NCBI RefSeq assembly: GCF_051172195.1
Contig: NZ_JBPJAQ010000003.1
Coordinates: 558,001-622,000, forward strand
DNA: 64,000 nt
Direction of reading: 5' to 3'
Origin: Paludibaculum fermentans_A
GTDB lineage: Bacteria; Acidobacteriota; Terriglobia; Bryobacterales; Bryobacteraceae
Shown piece by piece: positions 17,941 through 27,800 of this stretch (its first letter is position 1; each line of letters starts with the position of its first letter). The translations under genes and the position numbers were made by a program. The notes below the pieces were generated by a model. That model did not search any database. It was not told the origin of the DNA and saw only the letters and a list, made by a program, of their open reading frames with translations.

Positions 17941-18075
17941 TCACCCCCACTTGGGGGTTGGCTTTCCCGGGCCGAAATGTGGAGCCACTAAACGATTCCG
18001 CGCTCGCGCGGAATACGGCCAAACTTCGATCATCCTGGGGTCAGCCTTTCCGGCTCTGGCGAGGCGGTTGAGCCT
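17941..18075. repeat. Structured intergenic element with two related GC-rich segments
   Basis: The 470-base gap between the ECF gene (17772) and the Gfo/Idh gene (18243) holds no convincing ORF. It contains CCCCC-ACTT-GGGGG (17944-17957) and ATTCCGCG-CTCG-CGCGGAAT (17995-18014). The two flanks share a GGGGT..GGCTTTCC-like core and a later GAGCC, as an imperfect direct repeat. It looks like a dispersed REP-type intergenic element, but only one copy is visible here. Confidence 0.4.
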
Positions 18076-18242
18076 GGCTGCCGACTCCTTTCTCCCTGGG
18101 CTCACCTCCGCCCCCACGCTTCTTCCCGAACCGTTCCCTGGCTGTCCACCCGCTTCACTTTTCTCCACGGCATCTCTACCGGACCGCCACCCGGAAGTCC
18201 GGTCCCCTGCTTGATACAATGAGCGCGCAAAGGAGACTCACG

Positions 18243-19664
18243 GTGTCAGATCCAAAAACTCGCAGGTTCTTCCTCGGCGCCCTTAGTGCTGCGTCGGCGG
18301 TGCGCGTCTGGGGCGCCAATGATAAGGTCAACGTCGGCATCGTGGGCCTGGGCGGCCGCGGTAGCAGCCACCTCAATACCTATACCGGATTGGCAGAAGC
18401 TCAGGTCGTCGCCATCTGCGACGTCAACCAGGCCGCCCGCGAAAAGGGCCAGGCCACGCTGGCTAGAAAGAGCCTGGAGAAAGCCGCCGAGTTCGAGGAT
18501 ATGCGGCAGATGTTCGCCGACCCCAAGGTCGAGGCGGTCTCCATCGCAACTCCCAACCATTGGCACGCGCTTTCCGCCATCTGGGCGATGAAAGCCGGCA
18601 AGGACGTCTACGGAGAAAAGCCGGCCTGCTACAACATCCACGAAGGCATGCGGATGATCCAGGTGCAGCGCGAAACCAAACGCATCATGCAGGTGGGTTC
18701 ACAACATCGCAGCCTGCCCTTCAAGATCAAGGCGATCGCCGCCCTTCAGCAGGGCCTCATCGGCAAGCTCTACATGAGCAAGGCGCTCTGCTATAAACTG
18801 CGTCCCTCCATCGGCCATACGCCGGATGCGCCCACGCCGCCCGGTGTGAACTGGGATCTGTTCCTTGGTCCCGCCCCGATGCGGCCCTTCAATCAAAAGC
18901 GCTTCGCGTACTTCTGGCATTGGTTCTGGGATACCGGCAACGGCGATATCGGCAATCAGGGGGTCCACGAGACAGGCATCGCCCGATGGGCACTGGCCGA
19001 TCCTGTGTGGCCCAAAACCGCCATGGCGTTCGGCGGCAAGTTCGGCATCGACGACGACACCGAAACCCCCAACACCTTGACGGCCGGCTTCAGCTACGGA
19101 AACGAACAACTCGTCGTTGAGGTACGCGGCAAAATGACCAACGGAGAAGGCGTCCGGCAGTCTCGCGTGGTAACAGCCGGACCCATGCCCGGAGGCCGTG
19201 GACCGCGGCCCGAGGGCGGTCCTCCTCCCGCCGGGGCGCCTCCCGCCGCCCCTGCGCCCACTCAGGTCGGACCCGCCAACAATCCGCTCAACGTCGGAGT
19301 CGGCAATCTCTTCTATGGCAGCGATGGTTGGGCCGCAATGAGCGACCAGGGGTTCCAGGCCTATAAGGGCGATTCGAGTGAGCTGATCATGGAAGAACGG
19401 CCCGAGCGCGGCCGTGGCGGCGATTCCACAGGGCTTCACATGCAGAATTTCCTGGCCTGCGTGAAATCACGCCAGGAGAAGGACCTTCATGACCCCATCG
19501 CCAACGCCGTGCCCAGCGCTAACCTGTGCCATCTGGCGAACATCAGCTTCCGCGTTGGCCGCGGGCTGAAGATCGAACCTGGTCCAATTCCGAAGTTCAC
19601 GGGCGATTCGGAAGCGACCAAAATGGTCACGCGGCCGGCCTATCGCAAGCCGTACGAAGTGTAG
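18243..19664 (+). CDS. Gfo/Idh/MocA oxidoreductase with Tat-like signal
   Basis: 473 residues from GTG 18243, chosen because AAAGGAGA lies 6 bases upstream. The ATG at 18219 would place that ribosome site inside the gene. The N-terminus TRRFFLGALSAASAVRVWGAN is a Tat-type signal. The NAD-binding VGIVGLGGRG, EKPACYN and the WFWDTGNGDIGNQGVHE motif match the large group of exported acidobacterial Gfo/Idh proteins. There is a Gly/Pro/Ala-rich low-complexity insert around residues 305-340 (PGGRGPRPEGGPPP). It probably acts on a sugar or glycoside in the periplasm with bound NAD(P). TACAAT at 18215-18220 is a possible -10. It converges on the ROK regulator gene. Confidence 0.87.
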   Translation: MSDPKTRRFFLGALSAASAVRVWGANDKVNVGIVGLGGRGSSHLNTYTGLAEAQVVAICDVNQAAREKGQATLARKSLEKAAEFEDMRQMFADPKVEAVSIATPNHWHALSAIWAMKAGKDVYGEKPACYNIHEGMRMIQVQRETKRIMQVGSQHRSLPFKIKAIAALQQGLIGKLYMSKALCYKLRPSIGHTPDAPTPPGVNWDLFLGPAPMRPFNQKRFAYFWHWFWDTGNGDIGNQGVHETGIARWALADPVWPKTAMAFGGKFGIDDDTETPNTLTAGFSYGNEQLVVEVRGKMTNGEGVRQSRVVTAGPMPGGRGPRPEGGPPPAGAPPAAPAPTQVGPANNPLNVGVGNLFYGSDGWAAMSDQGFQAYKGDSSELIMEERPERGRGGDSTGLHMQNFLACVKSRQEKDLHDPIANAVPSANLCHLANISFRVGRGLKIEPGPIPKFTGDSEATKMVTRPAYRKPYEV

Positions 19665-19683
19665 ATCCGGCCTGATTCATCGT

Positions 19684-19766
19684 CCGGGTGGAATTCTGGT
19701 ATCGAGCTGTCGAAGCTGCCGCGAGCGGCTGCCAGGCAGCTCGGTCGAGTTCCACCCGGTCTTTTA
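19684..19766 (+). terminator. Terminator with branched stem
   Basis: CCGGGTGGAA (19684-19693) pairs perfectly with TTCCACCCGG (19750-19759), enclosing a further GAGCTG/CAGCTC hairpin, and TCTTTTA follows. It ends the Gfo/Idh gene, 19 bases after its stop, and lies 60 bases from the end of the convergent regulator gene. Confidence 0.65.
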
Positions 19767-19826
19767 CTAGTCGATCCGTTGCACTGCAATCCTTCAGCAG
19801 CCCACCCACCCTCAGGCTTTGCCCCT

Positions 19827-20993
19827 TCATCCCAACTGCGGTGCTGCAAACAGTCCGCTCAAGGCATGCTGTATCGCGCCATGCAGGAACAACTCCTCCG
19901 CCGACATCTGTGCCGGACGAATCTGCGGTTTCCCCGGAAGAGTCCCCACTGCGTTCGCCATGGGCGGGTAGATTAGGTCCCAGACTTCCGTCAGGCGTCC
20001 GGCCAGAACGACGACCTCCGGGTTCAGCACCATGACGATGTTGGAGATGCCCACCGATAAGTGCGCGGACGTCTTCTGAAATGCGCGTAGCGCCTTCCTG
20101 TCACCGGCCTTCGCCGACTGAATCAGCTCCGCAAAGCGGCTGTCCGAAAACTCGTGGGTTGAATCATAGTACTCCCAGGTCGCGCGGTCGCAGATGAACA
20201 ACTCCCAGCAGCCCTTCCGCCCGCAGTTGCACCTGGGCCCTGACGGGTCCACCACCATATGGCCGAATTCTGCCGCGAACGTGGAATTGTGGCCCGTGCA
20301 GAGCTCGCCGTTCACGATCATCCCCGCACCCACACCCACATCGCCGACCTCCAGGAAGACGAAGTTCTTCAGGGCGCTTGCCGTTTTGTCCAGCCAACGT
20401 TCGCAGGTCGTGGCCAGGTGGCAATCGTTGGCCACACTGGTCGCAATCCCGGTCGCCGCCTCCGCCGCTGCCCGCAGCTTGTACCCGGAGTAGTTCGGCA
20501 GCGCATTCATCCACAGGATCTCGCCGCTTGAATGGTTCACCATCCCCGGTACGCTGACACAGAGGTGGTGAAAAGTGACCGGCCCCGCTGCCGATTGCAG
20601 CCGCGCCACGGAAGTGCGGAAATGCTCCAGCCAGGTCGAAGGCGACTTTGGTGTCCGGAAAGACGTCGACTGCAGAATGCGTCCCGTCAGGTCAGCCACC
20701 GCCAATATTGTCTCGCCCGCCCGGATACTGACCCCCACTACCTGGAACCCGTCCGGGTTCAGCGAGAGAAACATGGGTACGCGCCCGCGGCCCTCGGGCT
20801 TGCCGCGCCTCTCGCACACCAACCCTTCCTCAATCAGCTCCTCTACGATGAAGGACACATTGCTGCGGTAGATCCCGGTCAAGGCCGAGAGTTGGATCCG
20901 TGAGACCGGTTGGTGTGTCCGGATGAGATTCAGCAGGATGGCACGGTTCACCTGCCTCACCGTGGCCGGTGTCGCAGTGTTTGGGCTGACCAT
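19827..20993 (-). CDS. ROK-family transcriptional repressor (NagC/XylR type)
   Basis: 388 residues from ATG 20993, which is preceded by a strong AAAGGAGG site; the frame is open to 21098 without such a site. The N-terminal winged helix-turn-helix reads VRQVNRAILLNLIRTHQPVSRIQLSALTGIYRSNVSFIVEELIEEG. A ROK fold follows with the zinc motif CNCGRKGCWE. The ROK glycine motif EVGDVGVGAGM is degenerate relative to kinases, as expected for a sugar-sensing repressor. It is divergent from the TonB receptor gene, whose promoter carries a palindromic operator, so that gene is its likely target (inference). The inducing sugar is unknown. Confidence 0.88.
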   Translation of the reverse strand: MVSPNTATPATVRQVNRAILLNLIRTHQPVSRIQLSALTGIYRSNVSFIVEELIEEGLVCERRGKPEGRGRVPMFLSLNPDGFQVVGVSIRAGETILAVADLTGRILQSTSFRTPKSPSTWLEHFRTSVARLQSAAGPVTFHHLCVSVPGMVNHSSGEILWMNALPNYSGYKLRAAAEAATGIATSVANDCHLATTCERWLDKTASALKNFVFLEVGDVGVGAGMIVNGELCTGHNSTFAAEFGHMVVDPSGPRCNCGRKGCWELFICDRATWEYYDSTHEFSDSRFAELIQSAKAGDRKALRAFQKTSAHLSVGISNIVMVLNPEVVVLAGRLTEVWDLIYPPMANAVGTLPGKPQIRPAQMSAEELFLHGAIQHALSGLFAAPQLG

Positions 20994-21172
20994 TGGCTGG
21001 GCCTCCTTTGATGGTTCAATCTTGTGCCGCCAACGCTGTCTGCCCGGCTTAATCCCTTCGGCCGCCCCTGCATTCGAGGTGGCCGAGGTGCCGGACATGC
21101 TGCCATGCGCCCCACCGCACTGGCCGCAATGATAGCGTATCAGCCCTTGTTCCCGGCTGTCACATTTTTGTA

Positions 21173-21201
21173 TTGACTCAAGACAAACTCGCTAATACTA
21201 T
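21173..21201 (+). promoter_or_regulatory. Sigma-70-type promoter of the TonB receptor gene
   Basis: TTGACT (21173-21178), a 17-base spacer, and TACTAT (21196-21201) make a near-consensus promoter about 74 bases before the receptor ATG. It is among the best-formed promoters in the window. Confidence 0.75.
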
Positions 21202-21203
21202 TT

Positions 21204-21220
21204 AGGTGCGAGTCGCACCT
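21204..21220. promoter_or_regulatory. Palindromic operator overlapping the transcription start
   Basis: AGGTGCGA-G-TCGCACCT, 8-bp perfect arms, starts 2 bases after the -10 and so covers the expected +1. This position is typical of a repressor site. The divergently encoded ROK regulator is the natural candidate. Confidence 0.6.
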
Positions 21221-21274
21221 TAAATGTCTCGCCACGACTGAAGGAATCCACGACGCGACTTCGGGAGGTAAGTA

Positions 21275-24200
21275 ATGAGTGCTACAGATCACACGCTCCA
21301 TCAGGGTGGGCGATCGCCGCTGGGGCTGAGGGCCGCCCTGGCCGGACTGCTGATTCTGTTCGCGGCCGCCCCCGCGTTTGCGCAAGGCTATCGCGCCAGT
21401 ATCACAGGCAAAGTCACTGACCCCAGCGGAGCGGCCGTGCCCGGCGCCACCGTCCGAGCCACCGACACCGCCACCAATATCGAAACCAAGGCGGCCACCA
21501 ACCCGGAAGGTCTCTACGTCATCACCTTCCTGCTGCCGGGCAGCTACAGGCTGACCGTCGAAGCTACTGGCTTCAAGTCGTCCGTCCGCCCGGGCATCAG
21601 CCTCCAGGTGAACGACCGCATGACCATCGACGTCTCCCTGCAGGTCGGCGAGGTCAAGGACAGTGTAACCGTCACTGGAGAAGGTCCTCTCCTCACACCC
21701 GAGTCCGCCTCCATGGGTCAGGTCATCAGCAACAAGACGCTCGTCGAACTGCCCCTCAATGGCCGCAATCCGCTCGCCCTCCAGCAACTCGTCAGCGGCG
21801 TCATCCCCACCGGCCAGAGCGGCAACGTGAACCTCACCCGCCCCTGGGATACTAACGGCGTCTCCGACGTCTCCGTCAGCGGAGCCCCGAATCGCGGGAA
21901 TATGGTCACCCTCAACGGCGTCTACGCCAAGGGCGGCAACCAGGTCTCCTTCACGCCTTCGATCGACGCAGTAGAGGAATTTAAGGTCCAGAAGAACTCC
22001 TACGACGCCGAGTATGGCCACGCCGCGGGTGGCACCATCAACGTCGCCACTAAGTCAGGCACCAACGAACTGCATGGCGCGCTATACGAATTCCTGCGCA
22101 ATGAGAAGTTCGACGCCAACAGCTTCTTCGCAAACCGCACCGGCGCGACCAAGGCCAAGTTCCACATGAACCAGTTCGGCGCCACCGCCGGCGCGCCCAT
22201 CTACATCCCCAAGGTCTACGATGGCCGCAATAAGAGCTTCTGGTTCTTCAACTGGGAATCGGTCCGCCAGAATACCCCACCCTCCACCACCTCCACCACA
22301 GTGCCTACCGAAGCCCAGCGCACAGGCGATTTCTCGTCCTTGAAGACCGCCGCCGGCGCGCCGATCCTCATCTACGATCCGACCACGGTGGCGCCGGTAG
22401 AGGGCAAGCCCAACACTTATATCCGCACGCCATTCCCCAACAACAGGATCCCCACAGACCGGCAAAGCAGCATTGCCAGGAACGTGCTCGGCTATATTCC
22501 CACACCCAACCGTCCGGGCGACCCGATCACCGGCGCGCTGAACTATGTCTCCACCGGGGGCGGCGTCCTCAACTACGACCAGTACGGCACCCGCATCGAT
22601 CACAACTTCGGGGAAAAGAGCCGCATCTTCGGCTACGTCGGCATCGCCAATTACGGCGCCGACAACCTGAGCCTCTTCAATAACCTCACCACAGCCAGCA
22701 CCTCCTTCCAGAAGACGCGCATCGCCTCCATCGACTATGTGCGCAACCTTCAGTCGGACTTCATCCTGAATGCCCGTCTCGGCTACTCCCGAAAGTACGA
22801 AGGCACCTTTGCCGGCAGCCAGGGCTTCAACGTCGCCTCCCTGGGCTTCCCCCAATCCCTGGTCACGCAACTACCCTTCCAGGTCTTCCCGCAGTTCAGC
22901 ATCGGTGACGCCACCGGGCTCGGCTCGGGCGGCCCGTCCTACAACGCCTCCGACGGCTGGAACGGCTATATCGGCTTCACCAAAGTGAAGTCCAAGCACA
23001 CCATGAAATTCGGCATGTATGCTCTTGTCCTGCGCGAGTACGACGACCGCGGAGCCAGTTCCGGCAGCTCTGGCAGCTACTCCTTCGGCCGCAACTGGAC
23101 CCAGGCCGATCCCTTCACCGCCAACGCCGCCTCCGGTTGGGGCGCCGCATCCTTCCTGCTGGGCCTGCCGGCCAGCGGCACCGTGGGCGTCGGCGGCTAC
23201 CAGGCCACCCAGACCACTTACTATGAGTGGTATTTCCAGGACGACTACAAACTGAGCAACCGCCTCACCCTGAACCTCGGCCTGCGTTGGGAATTCCAGG
23301 GTCCGACGACCGATCGCTTCGACCGCGTCATCCGCTCGTACGACTTCGGCTACGTGCCCACTGTCGCCTCAGCCGCCCAGGCCGCTTACCTCAAGAGCCC
23401 CTACCCCGGCCTCGCCAACATCGACGTCAAGGGCGCTCCGCTCTTTGCCGGCGTCAACGGCCAGAGCCGCAGCTACCTCGATCCCGAGTACGACAGCTGG
23501 GGCCCGCGCATCGGCCTCGCCTACAAACTCAACCAGCGCGTCGTGCTGCGCTCCGGCTTCGGAACCTTCTTCAATCCGCGCCTGACCGGCGTCGATCTCG
23601 GCGGCTTCAACACCAGCACGCCCATGGTCACCACCATTGATAGCCTGACGCCCGCCAGCACGCTGGCCAATCCGTTCCCGTCGGGCCTCAACCTGGTGCC
23701 TTGCGCCACCCGCAACCCCGAGTGCCTGCTGGGCACCGGCATCACCTTCCGCAACCCGAAGGTCAAGACGCCCGCGGTCCTGAACTACTCCACCGGCCTG
23801 CAGTTTGAACTGCCCGGACGCTGGCTGCTCGACGCCGCCTATGTCGGCTCCACGACACGCCGCTTCAATCCCAGCTGGGCGCCCAACGCGCTGCCCGCCT
23901 CGTACCTCTCGCTGGGGAACGGGCTGCTGTCCGCCGTGGCCAATCCCTTCTTCGGGCTGATCCCCGCCTCGGCCGGAACACTCGGCTCCAAGACCTTCCC
24001 CCTGTACCAGTTGCTGGCCAAGAATCCCAACTACCCCGTTACCACTTCCATGGCCGTGGCCGGAGTGGGTCACAACACTTACCACAGCGCCCAGTTCTCG
24101 CTGGAGCGCCGCTTCGCCAACGACTTCAGCATCCTGAGCTCCTACACCTGGTCGAAGCTCATGGCGCACTCCAACTACATGAACCCCGGCTTCTCCGATG

Positions 24201-24748
24201 CCTTCGAGAACATGGTGGCCGACATCGACCGCACCCAGCGCCTCGTCATCAACGGCATCTACAACCTGCCCGTCGGCAAAGGCAAACGTTTCGCCGTCAA
24301 CTCCACCATCCTCGATCACGTCATCGGCGGCTGGCAGTTGAGCGGCGTCGGAGCCTTCCAGTCGGGCGCGCCCATCAAGACCAGCAGCAACACGGTCGCT
24401 ACAGGCCAGTCCGTACTGACCTCCGGACGCAATGTCGACAAGTGGTTCAACACCGGAGCCTTTGCCGTCCAGCAAGGCATCGCGCAACCCTTCGGGCAGC
24501 GCACGCTCACTCAGTACATCAGCGAATTCCGCAACCAGGGCATTGCCAACTACGACATCTCGGTCAACAAGTCCTTCCAACTGGCCGAACGCTTCCGGCT
24601 GCAGTTCCGGTCTGAATTCTTCAACGTGTTCAACCGCACACAGTTCGCCTCACCCAACGTCAGCGTCACCAGTTCCAACTATGGAAAGGTGACGTCACAA
24701 TCCAACATCCCGCGCCAGATTCAGTTTGGCCTGAAGCTGGTCTACTAG
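21275..24748 (+). CDS. Oar-like TonB-dependent outer membrane receptor with carboxypeptidase-regulatory domain
   Basis: 1157 residues. A signal peptide (AALAGLLILFAAAPAFAQ) is followed by a carboxypeptidase-regulatory-like fold (ITGKVTDPSGAAVPGATVRATDTATN). Next come a plug domain (VELPLNGRNPLALQQLVSGV, VNLNGV-type motifs) and a long beta-barrel with repeated aromatic strands. It ends in IPRQIQFGLKLVY with a terminal aromatic, typical of barrel insertion. Such receptors import oligosaccharides in acidobacteria. GGGAGG precedes the ATG. The promoter and operator at 21173-21220 and the downstream carbohydrate-active gene make it the uptake component of a polysaccharide-use locus (inference). 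No SusD-like partner is present. Confidence 0.9.
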   Translation: MSATDHTLHQGGRSPLGLRAALAGLLILFAAAPAFAQGYRASITGKVTDPSGAAVPGATVRATDTATNIETKAATNPEGLYVITFLLPGSYRLTVEATGFKSSVRPGISLQVNDRMTIDVSLQVGEVKDSVTVTGEGPLLTPESASMGQVISNKTLVELPLNGRNPLALQQLVSGVIPTGQSGNVNLTRPWDTNGVSDVSVSGAPNRGNMVTLNGVYAKGGNQVSFTPSIDAVEEFKVQKNSYDAEYGHAAGGTINVATKSGTNELHGALYEFLRNEKFDANSFFANRTGATKAKFHMNQFGATAGAPIYIPKVYDGRNKSFWFFNWESVRQNTPPSTTSTTVPTEAQRTGDFSSLKTAAGAPILIYDPTTVAPVEGKPNTYIRTPFPNNRIPTDRQSSIARNVLGYIPTPNRPGDPITGALNYVSTGGGVLNYDQYGTRIDHNFGEKSRIFGYVGIANYGADNLSLFNNLTTASTSFQKTRIASIDYVRNLQSDFILNARLGYSRKYEGTFAGSQGFNVASLGFPQSLVTQLPFQVFPQFSIGDATGLGSGGPSYNASDGWNGYIGFTKVKSKHTMKFGMYALVLREYDDRGASSGSSGSYSFGRNWTQADPFTANAASGWGAASFLLGLPASGTVGVGGYQATQTTYYEWYFQDDYKLSNRLTLNLGLRWEFQGPTTDRFDRVIRSYDFGYVPTVASAAQAAYLKSPYPGLANIDVKGAPLFAGVNGQSRSYLDPEYDSWGPRIGLAYKLNQRVVLRSGFGTFFNPRLTGVDLGGFNTSTPMVTTIDSLTPASTLANPFPSGLNLVPCATRNPECLLGTGITFRNPKVKTPAVLNYSTGLQFELPGRWLLDAAYVGSTTRRFNPSWAPNALPASYLSLGNGLLSAVANPFFGLIPASAGTLGSKTFPLYQLLAKNPNYPVTTSMAVAGVGHNTYHSAQFSLERRFANDFSILSSYTWSKLMAHSNYMNPGFSDAFENMVADIDRTQRLVINGIYNLPVGKGKRFAVNSTILDHVIGGWQLSGVGAFQSGAPIKTSSNTVATGQSVLTSGRNVDKWFNTGAFAVQQGIAQPFGQRTLTQYISEFRNQGIANYDISVNKSFQLAERFRLQFRSEFFNVFNRTQFASPNVSVTSSNYGKVTSQSNIPRQIQFGLKLVY

Positions 24749-24757
24749 CTGACCCAC

Positions 24758-24798
24758 CCCGGGGAGCCGGCCCGCCATGGCGCGGCCGGTTCCCCGGG
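24758..24798 (+). terminator. Very stable hairpin after the TonB receptor gene
   Basis: A 15-bp stem (24758-24772 with 24784-24798, one G-T pair) lies 10 bases after the receptor stop, with CCCATTT beyond. It encloses an in-frame upstream ATG (24777) of the next gene, so that ATG is an unlikely start. It may attenuate rather than end transcription into the downstream gene. Confidence 0.55.
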
Positions 24799-24842
24799 CC
24801 CATTTCCACTCACCTTTCTGCCTTCCGCTCAAACTCCACCGC

Positions 24843-27800
24843 ATGACGCTTAGAACGATACTCCTCGTCTTCTCAGGACTCCCGCTCCTGGTGGCCCAGA
24901 CCCGCCCCGCGGCGCCGCAGACGCTCTACCTCGAAAAGGTGCGGACCTTCGCGGACACCTTGCTGGCGAATGGCCTGGACCGCTACGGCAGCAAGTCCAC
25001 ACCCGCCTGGGTTTCGATGCTGGACATCAGGACCCGCCGCATCCCCGAGTCGAAGGACCCCAACTGGCAGCGTTCCTACGACGCCGAAGACTACATGCGG
25101 AATGCGCGCGGCAGCAACCTCTATCGCGACATCGCCACCCTTCACACCTTCCAGGAACTCTCGGCACTCACTGGCGACCCGCGCTATCAGCAGGCCGCCG
25201 ACGCCTACATGTCCTGGTTCATGCAGACCTGCGCCAGCCCCACCACCGGCCTCTTCGCCTGGGGCGAGCACATGTTCTATAACGTCGTCCGGGAAGACAT
25301 TGAGGCCAACCGCCACGAACTCGAGCGCCAGCTTCCGCCGTGGGAAGAGCTGTGGCGCCTGAATCCCGAAGCCGTCCGCCGCGAGATTGAAGCGATCTAC
25401 ACCTACCACATCCACGACAAGGAGACCTTCAACTTCGACCGTCACGGCAACTTCTATACCGGCAAGTTCGACGACCCGCAGGTGCGCGGCCCCTATACCA
25501 AGCACTCCGGCCTCTATGCCTACTCTTTCCTTTTCCTCTATACAAAGACCGGCGAGCAGAAGCACCTCGACTGGGCGCTCAAGGCCGGGCAGATGTTCTG
25601 GAAGGTCCGCAACCCGCAAACGAACCTGATCGGCGGAGCCTGGGCGCCGGTGCAGGGCGGCCTCACCAACCTGCCGGGCCACCTCTCGTGGTACCTGCTT
25701 CATGCTTACCGGCTGGACCGCCGGCAGACCGTGCTGCGCGATGTCGCCGCGGGCCTCGCCAAAGCCTATATGCAGGCCTCCTGGGATCCAGTGGCCCGCC
25801 GCTACCATCGCGATGTGAATGTCGCCGACGCCAAACCCCTGCCCGGTTACCTCTCCCCATGGAGCGACGGCCAGGGCGAATCCGGCATGTTCGGCCAGGC
25901 TGCCCTCATGGCTTTTCAGGAGACCGGCGACCCGCAATTCATGGAGTTCGCCCGCCGCTACGCGCAGGCAGCTCTCGAGGATCCGGTGTCCTCCGGCATC
26001 CATCCCGAAACCTACGGCAAAAGCCTCGAGTTCCTCCTCGATATGTTCGAGGCAACCCATGAGCCTGCCTACCTGAAGGCCGTCCGCCGCTTCGCCGCCA
26101 AAGCCTGCGACACCCTGTTCGAGAACGGTCTCATCAAGGAGACTCCAGATGGCTACATCTACAACGCCTCCTCCGGAGCCGGCGACCTGGCCCATGCGCT
26201 GCTGCGCGCTGCCAAAGTCGACTCCGCCGCGGGCGTCCCGGTTTCCGTTGACGACCGATTCCCCATTCTCGATTCCTGGTCCTTTCCGAAGCTCGTCAAA
26301 TCGGGCCAGCCCGTGTCCATCTCCCTGAAGCCCGGTCCGCTGCCGCAAGGCACGGAGATTGTGCTCGTCACCGGTGCGGGCCAGGAGATCAAGCCGTCGA
26401 TCTCCGCCCCGGGCGCCTACCAGTTCGAACTGCCGGCCTCCACCACGGGTGGCGCTCGCCACTTCGCCGCGCGCTTCCGAGTTGCAGGCAGTATCCCCTG
26501 GCAGGGCTGGTCCGATCAGCAAACGGTCTGGACCAGTGAGCTCGCCGCCTTCCCCAATATCCTGCTGGGAAGCCAGCCCGCCCCCGGAGTCGAGAAGCTC
26601 GCCGCCGCGGCACTCAACGGCAAGCCACCAGCCCACGCTTTGCCCTGGTTGTTCCGCCTGCCCGCCGCGTCCACGCATTCCTCCGTCAGCGTCCGCCTGA
26701 CGCCGGAGGAGATCGACCCTTACCTGCCCAACTCGCTGCGGCTCTACCGCCAGGTCAACAAAACCTGGGTGCCCGTGCCTACGAAAGTCGACCTCGCCGC
26801 CCGCCTGCTGACCGCCCAGGGTGCGCCCGGCCTCTATGCCATCAGTGGCGAGCCTCGCCTCAACTGGCGCCTGCCCACCGATGGAGCGTTGCTGATCTCG
26901 CCCATCGTGGCCGACTTCCAGTACGACGGCAAAAGCCTCCAGATCGCCCTCGCCACCAACGACATCGACCGCTCGCTGCACCTGCTCCGCCCCGATGGAA
27001 CGTCCCTGTGGCGCTTCCCGGCTAAGGGCGCACTCAGCACGCCAGTCCTGGTCCAAACCGGCGGCCAGCCTGCCATCGCCTTTGCCTCACTCGACACTCT
27101 CTACCTCGTCAACGCCCAGGGCAGGGAACAGTGGAGTCGCAAATTCGACAGCCGCGTCCTCGCGCCCGCCTTCACCCAGGGCCGCCTCTATGTCGCCACC
27201 GCCGGCGGTGAGTTGCTCGTCCTCGATCCCGCTGGCGCCGTGCAATGGAAGCACTCGCTCGGCGCCGGCTGCGTGACTTCTCCCGTGGTCTCCGACCTCC
27301 TGGGCGACGGCAGCCGCGTCATCCTGCTTGGCGGCGCCGATGCCAAACTCCACGCCATCGTCGAAGGCAAAGGGGAACTCTGGGCAGCGGAGGCCCGCGG
27401 GCCGCGCTTCCTGCCGCCTGCCGTCGGCGACATCGACGGTGACGGCAAACCGGAAGTCGTCTTCGCCGCCAAGTCCGTCTCCACTGCGCACGAGGTAGTC
27501 GCTCTAAACGCCAAGGGCGTCCGCCTGTGGGCCCACGACGCGCACCGCGAGGGCGAGTGGGCTCCGGTCCTGGCCGACATGCAGGGCCTGGGCTACAAGC
27601 AGGTCATCATCGAGACCGAACTCTCGCCCTGGCCCAAGTGCGAGCTCACAATCCTCGATCGCGATGGCCGCCGCCTGCGCGGCATCCCCATCCAGAGCCG
27701 GGTCACGCTCATCCCTGTTGCCACCGATCTCGACGCCGACGGCAAGCTCGACCTTGTCTTTCCGTGCAACGAAGACCGCCGCATGCATGCCGTCGCCAAC

